Assembly: GCA_003818675.1 (NCBI GenBank)
Contig: RPPD01000120.1
Coordinates: 1-6,929 of the forward strand
Length of the DNA: 6,929 bases
DNA from: Spirochaetaceae bacterium
GTDB lineage: Bacteria > Spirochaetota > Spirochaetia > SZUA-6 > RPPD01
Reading direction: 5' to 3'
A model generated the notes under the pieces. That model did not search any database. It was not told the DNA's origin and saw only the letters and a list, made by a program, of their open reading frames with translations. The translations under genes and the position numbers were made by a program. Positions 1-5,712 of this stretch are shown in pieces. Position 1 is the stretch's first letter. Each line of letters opens with the position of its first letter.

Positions 1-592
1 AAACCTTGTATATGTGGATACCTCTGATGGCATCAAACGCAGATCGCTTGAAGAACCTGTCTTTGCCACCAGGGGTGTTGCCGGCGCAGATCTGAATAAT
101 GACCTGCTTGATACTCATGTCTGGCTCTCGCCACGGCTTGTGAGAATGCAGTCGGAAAAAATAAGGGATACGCTGGTCAGGATAGATCCTGCGGGCAAGA
201 GCATATACGAAAAGGGCTTTGCGGGTTTCATGGCAGAAATAGAAGAACTTGACAAGTACATCCAGACTGTTCTTGCAGGAGTAAAGCAGAGAACCATTCT
301 CGTCTATCACCCTGCATTTGGCTATTTTACAGATGAATACGGGTTGACCCAGCTTTCCGTAGAGATTGAGGGCAAGGAACCAAGTGCTCGTTGGATAAGC
401 CGGATAGTTGAATCTGCACGTGAAAAAAACATCCATACGCTATTTGTAGAGCCGCAATTTCCTCGCAGGGAAGTCTCCATGCTTGCGGAAAGCATAAGTG
501 CAAAAATTGTGGAAATAGATCCACTTGCCAAAGATTGGGCGCAAAATCTCATGACATTCGCACAGGAAATAAGGGATGGGCTTGCACCATGA
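1..592 (+). CDS. znuA: Zinc ABC transporter periplasmic substrate-binding protein ZnuA, C-terminal part (5' partial)
   Basis: This is the periplasmic zinc-binding component of a ZnuABC importer, cut by the window edge. The open frame is entered at base 2 with no start codon in view; the GTG at 14 is internal. About 196 residues are visible, roughly the C-terminal two thirds of a family member of about 300. Cluster A-1 (ZnuA/TroA-type) features are clear. DTHVWLSP puts a metal-ligand His at 116-118. YHPAFGYF puts a second His at 308-310. FVEPQF leads into the C-lobe, and EIDPLAKDW supplies the likely acidic ligand at 518-520. The stretch just before DTHVW, where many ZnuA proteins carry a His/Asp-rich loop, is short and has no histidine. 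The stop overlaps the znuC start (ATGA), indicating one operon. Zinc is more likely than manganese given the partner genes, but the sequence alone does not prove it. Confidence 0.93.
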   Translation, partial: NLVYVDTSDGIKRRSLEEPVFATRGVAGADLNNDLLDTHVWLSPRLVRMQSEKIRDTLVRIDPAGKSIYEKGFAGFMAEIEELDKYIQTVLAGVKQRTILVYHPAFGYFTDEYGLTQLSVEIEGKEPSARWISRIVESAREKNIHTLFVEPQFPRREVSMLAESISAKIVEIDPLAKDWAQNLMTFAQEIRDGLAP

Positions 593-1392
593 AAAAAGCT
601 TCTCTGAAAAACCAGAATAAAAATAGTTCCTCTGTTGAAACCCCATCTCAAAAAAAACCGTTTATAGAGTTTGATCAAGCGAGTTTCAGTTATGGAAATG
701 AAAAGATACTTGAGAACATCACCGCTTCCATTTATCCCGAAGAGTTGGTGAGCGTAATCGGCCCCAATGGCTCGGGTAAAACAACCTTTTTAAGGCTCAT
801 CCTCGGATTTCTCCAGCCCACTGCCGGGAAGGTAGCGGTTTTCAGGCATTATCCCGAGCTTTCCATGTCCAGGATCGGATATGTGCCCCAGCACCTGCTC
901 TATGATCCTGCGTTTCCGGTGACAGTCATGGATGTGGTGCTCATGGGTCGTGTCAAGCGCGGCCTACAGCGCATCACGCTCCAGGACAGGAAGGCCGCGG
1001 GAAATGTGCTGTCAAGGCTCGGGCTTGAGGAGTTTGCTGACAGGGGTTTTCAGGATCTTTCCGGAGGACAGAGACAGCGGGCACTCATAGCCCGGGCCCT
1101 GGCGGGTGATCCCGTGTTGCTTCTTCTGGATGAACCCACAGCGAGCATAGACCGTGAAACCGAGGCTGAAATATACGGCCTCATCCGGGCTCTGGCCAGC
1201 ACCATGGCGGTTGTACTTGTATCCCATGACCTGGGTGTGGTCCCCAGGCTCTCAAACCGGATTATGTGTCTGAACCGGGACCTCGCTTTTCATGAGACAT
1301 CAGCGCTCACCGGGGAAGACATCCAGGACATGTACCAGTGCGGAGTTGAACTGGTGCATCATCACGATCATCATCAGGAGCGCAACCGATGA
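589..1392 (+). CDS. znuC: Zinc ABC transporter ATP-binding protein ZnuC
   Basis: This is the cytoplasmic ATPase that powers zinc import through ZnuB, 267 residues long. All nucleotide-binding motifs are intact: Walker A GPNGSGKT (58-65), Q-loop Gln101 in YVPQH, signature LSGGQRQR (157-164), Walker B LLLLDEP (177-183) and switch His213 in SHD. The CLNR segment (227-230) is typical of the metal-chelate ZnuC/MntB-type ATPases. The C-terminus holds a His cluster, HHHDHH (257-262), as in many ZnuC proteins. An upstream TTG at 535 would add 18 residues that lie inside znuA. The ATG at 589 was preferred because it makes the ATGA junction with znuA and has a GGG stretch 8 bases upstream. The first 24 residues are polar, rich in Lys, Asn and Ser, and precede the first beta strand, so they form a short extra N-terminal tail. 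Confidence 0.95.
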   Translation: MKKASLKNQNKNSSSVETPSQKKPFIEFDQASFSYGNEKILENITASIYPEELVSVIGPNGSGKTTFLRLILGFLQPTAGKVAVFRHYPELSMSRIGYVPQHLLYDPAFPVTVMDVVLMGRVKRGLQRITLQDRKAAGNVLSRLGLEEFADRGFQDLSGGQRQRALIARALAGDPVLLLLDEPTASIDRETEAEIYGLIRALASTMAVVLVSHDLGVVPRLSNRIMCLNRDLAFHETSALTGEDIQDMYQCGVELVHHHDHHQERNR

Positions 1393-2246
1393 CCATTTTT
1401 TTCCAGGACTTGCTTGCACATGCGCATGTCCTGCATGCTGTAGTCGGAGCCTTTCTTGCCTCCATAAGCTGCGGCATCATGGGAAGCTATCTGACTGTGC
1501 GGAGAATGACTGCAACAGCAGGAGCCATTTCCCATTTTCTCCTGGGCGGCCTTGCCATTGCCGGGTATCTGAAAACCGTGGCTGGATGGCAAGTTGGACC
1601 TGAGGCAGGCGCGCTTGTTTCAGCCGTTGTTGCGGCGCTTTTAATCTGGGCCATAACCATCTGGGCAAAACAAAGGGAGGATACGGTATTAAGCGTCATC
1701 TGGTCAGTTGGCATGGCAGTCGGCGGTTTTTTCATATTCGCCACTCCTGGCAACACAGGGAGCCTTCAGTTTTACCTGTTTGGAAATATTTCCCTTATTT
1801 CCGCACAGGGGCTTCTGCCAATGGGGTTCCTTGCCCTGTTTTTGGTCCTGTTTTTTACACTTTTCCATAGAACCATTCTGGCAATAGCCTTTGACGCTGA
1901 CTACGCAAAGCTCAGGGGTGTGAGAGTCTCCCTGTTCTCGTTTTTTCTCCTGCTTTTTGCTTCCCTGACAGTGGTTGTTGTTGTCCAGCTCGTTGGGATC
2001 GTTATGGCAATTGCGCTGCTTTCCCTGCCGCAGGCAGTCGCTTCAACCTTTACCTGCAGGTTTTGGCAGCTTATGGTCGCCTCAGTACTCCTGAATATTC
2101 TTTTCACTGTAGGCGGATTCGCTGTGAGTTATGAGCCAGGATTTCCGCCAGGAGCAACAATTATCATCTTTGCAGGTGTTTTTTATGTTATCTCGCTTGT
2201 GGTAAAAGCATGGAGGAAACGGCGAAAAAAACAGATTTCTGCCTGA
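1389..2246 (+). CDS. znuB: Zinc ABC transporter membrane permease ZnuB
   Basis: This is the inner-membrane channel subunit of the zinc importer, an ABC-3 family permease of 285 residues, which is a normal length. The protein is strongly hydrophobic, with about seven or eight membrane segments (near 17-38, 48-62, 73-93, 99-118, 142-160, 180-220, 227-246 and 255-274). Family motifs include SYLTVRRM (33-40) followed by AISHFLLGGLA (46-56), then a cytoplasmic coupling region FDADYAKLRGV (168-178) that contacts the ATPase, and LVGIVMAIALLSLPQAVA (201-218). The tail after residue 273 is basic (KAWRKRRKK) and should be cytoplasmic. AGGAG at 1376-1380, 8 bases before the ATG, is a good ribosome binding site inside the znuC 3' end. 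The start overlaps the znuC stop as ATGA. No further zinc gene follows, so znuB is probably last in the operon. Confidence 0.95.
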   Translation: MTIFFQDLLAHAHVLHAVVGAFLASISCGIMGSYLTVRRMTATAGAISHFLLGGLAIAGYLKTVAGWQVGPEAGALVSAVVAALLIWAITIWAKQREDTVLSVIWSVGMAVGGFFIFATPGNTGSLQFYLFGNISLISAQGLLPMGFLALFLVLFFTLFHRTILAIAFDADYAKLRGVRVSLFSFFLLLFASLTVVVVVQLVGIVMAIALLSLPQAVASTFTCRFWQLMVASVLLNILFTVGGFAVSYEPGFPPGATIIIFAGVFYVISLVVKAWRKRRKKQISA

Positions 2247-2286
2247 AAAGCTCATGTTTTTCACAAGCATTCTGTCTATGTTTTGT

Positions 2287-2321
2287 TGTGTCGGCATATG
2301 CCGCCCACATGACATTTTTTT
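2287..2321 (+). terminator. Possible rho-independent terminator after znuB
   Basis: A hairpin can be drawn from TGTG (2287-2290) plus CGGC (2292-2295), loop ATAT, then GCCG (2300-2303) plus CACA (2306-2309), with a small 1x2 internal loop. Seven T residues follow at 2315-2321, five bases after the stem. The core is the perfect palindrome GGCATATGCC (2293-2302). The stem is short and the T-run is not directly adjacent, so this is only a moderate candidate. Its place between znuB and the next promoter supports it. The palindrome could instead be an operator. Confidence 0.35.
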
Positions 2322-2350
2322 CCAGACCTGATGCAAAAACAATCCCTTTC

Positions 2351-2359
2351 TGGTATAAT
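2351..2359 (+). promoter_or_regulatory. Predicted sigma-70 extended -10 promoter for the potassium-transport operon
   Basis: TGGTATAAT is a perfect extended -10 element (TGn plus TATAAT at 2354-2359), placing a transcription start near 2366, about 47 bases before the ktrB start codon. No convincing -35 box lies 16-18 bases upstream (ATGCAA at the 17-base spacing), which extended -10 promoters can tolerate. The octamer ATGTCAAA occurs twice in tandem at 2358-2373, overlapping the end of the -10 and the start region. The promoter lies in the gap between the zinc and potassium genes, as expected for a separate unit. Confidence 0.6.
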
Positions 2360-2412
2360 GTCAAAATGTCAAACTTCCGCTTTTACTGGCTTTTAACAGA
2401 GGCCCCCGCCAG

Positions 2413-4152
2413 ATGAAATTTCACCATGTGGTGATCATAATCACCCTCGTCCTCACTGTTGTCATGCTCTTTCTGGACCAGGAGAACAATCCGGGACCGG
2501 AGCTGGTTGTTGTTTCGTCCATTATTGACTACGCAATCCTTACACTTATTATTGTGGAAATCATCTCATCCATATTTTCCGTCAGATATCCGTTTATGTA
2601 TATCAGGGAGCATCTGTTTTCATTTGTCTCTGTAGCCGTCTTTTTCATCGTCTTCATGGTTGTGAATGCGCAGACAGCATGGCAGCTGCCCAGGGGCGCT
2701 GAAAGCCTGGTGTTGCTGGTTCTCTTTGTGCGCAATACGGTTCTGACCCTGCGCATTTTTGGCCGGATCCAGAAGCTCGCACATTATGTGGAGAACATGA
2801 CTATTCGCCCTGCGCAGACAATACTCCAGAGCTTTATATTCGTGATCCTGTCAGGGACATTTCTCCTCATGATGGGATTTTCCACCACAGACGGAATGGG
2901 CCTCCATTTCATTGACGCTCTTTTCACTTCTACTTCGGCAGTCTGCGTTACGGGACTCATTGTCGTGGACACCGCCACAGCCTTCACCTTCCTGGGCAAG
3001 CTGATCATAATGCTCCTCATCCAGGTGGGAGGGCTTTCAATCATGGTCCTTTCCTATGCCGCGCTTTTTGCCTTGAGACGAAAGACCTCCCTGGCGGACA
3101 AGCTTCTTTTGAGTTACATGCTAAGCGAGGAGGATGCCAAGAGTTTTTCGCGCTCGCTTAAGACCATGATATATTCCACGATAATAATAGAGGGTACTGG
3201 CGCTGTACTGCTTTTTATGGGATTTTCGCCAACCATGGGTGTGAGCTTTGGCACGTTTTTTTATTCATTGTTTCACTCCATCTCGGCGTTTTGTAATGCG
3301 GGATTCGCGCTTTTTTCCAACAACCTGGAATCTTACAGGACATCCCCGATCATTCCAGCGACAATAGCCGGGCTCATAATTCTGGGCGGAATAAGTTTTG
3401 CCGTTATCCTGAATGTCAGGGACATCCTTGCATATCGCATCCGCAGGGTCTTTTCAAAAAATCCGGGTAAGCCGGAACAACTGAACGTGAACTCTGTAGT
3501 TGTGCTCGCTGGCACGCTTATTCTGATTGTTTCCGGCATGCTTATGATTTATTTCCTGGAACACGGACGGGCCATGAAGGACTACTCGCTTGGAGACCAG
3601 TATTATTCCGCCTTCTTTCAGTCGGTCACGCTGCGGACAGCCGGATTCAACACGATTCCCTTAGGTAATCTCGCGGGCGCCACATATCTCCTGATGATCG
3701 TATACATGTTCATTGGTGCGGCTTCCGGCGGTACAGCAGGCGGTATCAAGATCAATACGGTTGCGCTTATTTTGGCCAGGATCAGGGGCATGTTGCGGGG
3801 GGAATCACAGGTGAGACTCGGGAATTACTATATTTCCTCGGAGCGCGTGGCGCGCAGCTTTATCGTGCTCATCTTCGCCCTGAGTTCAATAGTGCTGGGA
3901 ACTTTTTTCATGCTTGTCTTTGATGAAGGCGATTATTTGAAAATACTGTTCGAGGCCACTTCAGCTTTTGGCACTGTGGGACTTTCGGCCGGCATCACAT
4001 CCGGGCTTTCCTGGATGAGCAAGCTGGTGCTTGTTTTTCTCATGTATTTTGGTCGGGTTGGTCCGCTGACAATTCTCGTCGCCGTGGGAAAAAAGGACCA
4101 GGCACAGGCGACCAAGATCCAGTATCCGCGTGGCGACATTTCAATAGGATAG
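2413..4152 (+). CDS. ktrB: KtrB/TrkH-family potassium uptake channel with an N-terminal membrane extension
   Basis: This is the K+-conducting membrane subunit of a Ktr/Trk uptake system, 579 residues. The core (about 135-565) has four repeats, each with a selectivity-filter glycine: CVTGL (G181), CNAGF (G297), RTAGF (G411) and GTVGL (G523). The gating loop GAASGGTAGGIK (435-446) and the conserved Arg in FGRVGPLT (R548) are present. E. coli TrkH and typical KtrB proteins are about 450-485 residues. Here roughly 130 extra N-terminal residues form about four hydrophobic segments (near 4-22, 32-57, 68-85, 97-118), the last carrying R107, R114, R118 and K121. This resembles a degenerate voltage-sensor-like bundle (inference). 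The ATG at 2413 follows a weak AGAGG at 2398-2402 and the promoter at 2351-2359. It precedes ktrA by 25 bases. The symbol ktrB, rather than trkH, is chosen because the RCK partner is a single-unit KtrA type. Confidence 0.92.
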   Translation: MKFHHVVIIITLVLTVVMLFLDQENNPGPELVVVSSIIDYAILTLIIVEIISSIFSVRYPFMYIREHLFSFVSVAVFFIVFMVVNAQTAWQLPRGAESLVLLVLFVRNTVLTLRIFGRIQKLAHYVENMTIRPAQTILQSFIFVILSGTFLLMMGFSTTDGMGLHFIDALFTSTSAVCVTGLIVVDTATAFTFLGKLIIMLLIQVGGLSIMVLSYAALFALRRKTSLADKLLLSYMLSEEDAKSFSRSLKTMIYSTIIIEGTGAVLLFMGFSPTMGVSFGTFFYSLFHSISAFCNAGFALFSNNLESYRTSPIIPATIAGLIILGGISFAVILNVRDILAYRIRRVFSKNPGKPEQLNVNSVVVLAGTLILIVSGMLMIYFLEHGRAMKDYSLGDQYYSAFFQSVTLRTAGFNTIPLGNLAGATYLLMIVYMFIGAASGGTAGGIKINTVALILARIRGMLRGESQVRLGNYYISSERVARSFIVLIFALSSIVLGTFFMLVFDEGDYLKILFEATSAFGTVGLSAGITSGLSWMSKLVLVFLMYFGRVGPLTILVAVGKKDQAQATKIQYPRGDISIG

Positions 4153-4163
4153 TGGTTTTTTTT

Positions 4164-4170
4164 AAAGGAG
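4164..4170 (+). promoter_or_regulatory. Strong ribosome binding site of ktrA
   Basis: AAAGGAG lies 7 bases upstream of the ATG at 4178 and decides that start over the ATG at 4173, which is in another frame. It follows a run of eight T residues (4156-4163). This is the strongest Shine-Dalgarno sequence in the potassium unit, compared with the weak one before ktrB, so more KtrA than KtrB may be made. That would fit a KtrA octameric ring serving a KtrB dimer (inference). Confidence 0.7.
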
Positions 4171-4177
4171 ATATGGT

Positions 4178-4873
4178 ATGGCAAAGTCAAAGGTATATGC
4201 AGTGATAGGGTTGGGCACTTTCGGAAGGAAGGTCTGCGAGGTGTTGAGCCAGAAGGGCGGCCAGGTGATTGCGCTTGACGAGGACCCGGAAGCCATCGAC
4301 AAAATTAAAAGCACTGTAACAGCGGCAATCCTTCTTGATGCAACGGACGAGGGGGCAATCGAGAAAGCGCCGCTTGATGACGTGGATGTCGGAATTGTCG
4401 CAATCGGTGACGACATAGAGGCGAGCATACTCGTGACCGCGCTTTTGAAAAAGCGGGGCATTCCATATATTCTTGCGCGCGCGGTTTCAGAAATTCATCA
4501 GACTGTGCTGCGCCAGGTTGGCGCAAATGAAGTGGTCAACCTGGAAATAGATGAAGGTGTGCGCATTGCGCTCCGCCTGATATCACCGGACGTGCTTGAT
4601 ACCATACCGCTTTCAAAGGATTACAGCTTTGCAGAAGTACAGGTACCCAGGGTTTTCTTCGGCCAGACTGTAAGGAACATCCAGCTCCGTGAAAAATTCA
4701 ACCTGAACATCATCTCAATCAAGCACATCATCAAGGACGTGGACGACGTGGGAAATCCCGTGAGCAGGGAGGAATTGATACTGCCTGACGCAGACGCCAT
4801 CCTCACTGATGGTGACATCCTCCTTGTCGTGGGAAACAATGATTCCCTTGGTGATCTGGTCAAAATGGAATAG
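4178..4873 (+). CDS. ktrA: KtrA-type potassium uptake regulatory protein (RCK_N plus RCK_C)
   Basis: This is the cytoplasmic gating subunit of the KtrAB K+ uptake system, 231 residues, the usual length of single-unit KtrA proteins. E. coli TrkA is a tandem duplication about twice as long. The RCK_N domain (about 5-125) has a Rossmann fold with GLGTFG (11-16), the adenosine-ribose acidic residue D34 in ALDED, the strand-4 region AIGDD (75-79), and LLDATD (52-57) after strand 3. These are the ATP/ADP or NAD(H) binding features of the family. RCK_C (about 142-229) runs from the segment after ISPDVLDT to DGDILLVVGN (211-220) and usually binds a small ligand. A strong AAAGGAG sits 7 bases before the start. 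The next gene begins 17 bases after the stop, so co-transcription is likely. Confidence 0.95.
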   Translation: MAKSKVYAVIGLGTFGRKVCEVLSQKGGQVIALDEDPEAIDKIKSTVTAAILLDATDEGAIEKAPLDDVDVGIVAIGDDIEASILVTALLKKRGIPYILARAVSEIHQTVLRQVGANEVVNLEIDEGVRIALRLISPDVLDTIPLSKDYSFAEVQVPRVFFGQTVRNIQLREKFNLNIISIKHIIKDVDDVGNPVSREELILPDADAILTDGDILLVVGNNDSLGDLVKME

Positions 4874-4890
4874 GCAGGGGGGGCAAAGCC

Positions 4891-5685
4891 ATGATGTTTA
4901 TCCGTGTCCGGCAGTTTATCCTTTTTGTAGTTATGGCATTCCTGCTTGTCGCGGGAGGAGCTTTGGGAGGTTATCTGCTCTTGTCAGACCTCGGGGAGAA
5001 ATTTGCAGCCGAACGGATTATGTTTATCGGCATCATCGCATTGATCGTCTTTGTCCTCATCTGCATTCGCGTGCTGCTGACTTCCAGTCAAATGAAAGGC
5101 AAGATGGACAAACTCATGGACCTGGCGCGGCAGAGCGGCATCCTGCCCCTTGACAGGTTGAAAACATTCGGCGCATTCGGCATGAAAATGCGGAGCATGT
5201 ATGAGGAGATCGCATCGCTTTCTGAACGGAAATCGCATCGTATAATTCTATTAAACACATTGATGGACCGGGTGCTGGAGCTCGTGCAAGTACCCCTGCT
5301 TCTGGTAGACAGCACCGGTGAAATCAGGAAGACGAGCGGCGGGTTCCTTGAAAAAAACAGGCTCTCCCCAAATGAACTTCTGGGGAGCGCGCTTCTTGAG
5401 AAGGTCAGTGACCTGGATTTTCATACCATCCTTGTGGAGGCCGGAAAAACCAAGGGGCCGGTGGAAATCGAGAGGGAGGGCCAGAAGCTGACTTTCTATC
5501 CTGTTTTTTCACCCCAGAACGATGTGGCCTACCTGATCGTGGTTTTCGGTGAACATGAGATTCTGAATTACCAGAAGGAACTTGAAAAGGCAACTGTTCA
5601 GGCAGAACCTGTTGCACCAAAAAGGGGACCGCTGTCCAGGTTTTTTCGCATGTTCCTTGGGGACAAAAAGAAGAAGAATAAATAA
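4891..5685 (+). CDS. Membrane-anchored PAS-domain-like protein of unknown function
   Basis: No named family was recognised. The 264-residue product has two hydrophobic helices (about 8-31 and 43-64) with only a short segment between them. Next comes a charged helical linker (about 66-125) that could be a divergent HAMP-like or coiled-coil signal helix. A PAS-like fold follows (about 126-224): helix LMDRVLELVQVPLLLVDSTG (124-143), then NELLGSALLEKV (161-172) and the closing strands TFYPVF and AYLIVVFG. The order is that of the sensor half of a PhoR-like histidine kinase. However, the protein ends in a Pro-containing linker and a basic tail (RFFRMFLGDKKKKNK), with no kinase, GGDEF or methyl-accepting output domain. 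A G-rich ribosome site (4876-4883) precedes the ATG at 4891; the ATG at 4894 is an alternative start. It lies 17 bases after ktrA, which suggests a role tied to K+ uptake, by position only. Confidence 0.8.
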   Translation: MMFIRVRQFILFVVMAFLLVAGGALGGYLLLSDLGEKFAAERIMFIGIIALIVFVLICIRVLLTSSQMKGKMDKLMDLARQSGILPLDRLKTFGAFGMKMRSMYEEIASLSERKSHRIILLNTLMDRVLELVQVPLLLVDSTGEIRKTSGGFLEKNRLSPNELLGSALLEKVSDLDFHTILVEAGKTKGPVEIEREGQKLTFYPVFSPQNDVAYLIVVFGEHEILNYQKELEKATVQAEPVAPKRGPLSRFFRMFLGDKKKKNK

Positions 5686-5712
5686 ATTGCCTTGGGAAAG
5701 GTGTTCTTGCGG

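Noticed and set aside
1292..1603. A Cys/His-rich 103-codon + frame next to the zinc genes, looking like a small zinc-binding protein
   Set aside because: It lies in a second frame across the znuC/znuB junction, both of which are clear genes. The Cys and His content follows from the codons of the real frames.
2247..2412. A Zur-box-like operator between the zinc and potassium genes
   Set aside because: The only clear palindrome, GGCATATGCC at 2293-2302, lies downstream of the zinc genes and is short, and does not match a Zur site I could defend. The znu promoter itself is outside the window.
2210..2416. A 68-codon + strand open frame that starts inside the znuB 3' end and ends in an ATGA overlap with ktrB
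   Set aside because: The translation shows no recognisable domain, the start lies within znuB, and the frame runs through the terminator-like hairpin and the extended -10 promoter. A spurious frame is more likely than a leader gene.
4156..4163. A run of eight T between ktrB and ktrA, considered as a terminator
   Set aside because: No GC-rich stem precedes it, and it is followed at once by the strong ktrA ribosome site, so it is not a terminator by sequence.
4809..5153. A 114-codon + frame across the ktrA end and the PAS gene start
   Set aside because: It overlaps two better-supported genes, has no ribosome site of note, and its composition (Arg, His and Pro rich) is typical of an out-of-frame shadow.
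5686..5712. The convergent gap, examined for a shared bidirectional terminator
   Set aside because: No stable stem with a flanking T-run or A-run was found on either strand. Only a weak GGAAAG/CTTTCC pairing with a loop of about 31 bases is possible.
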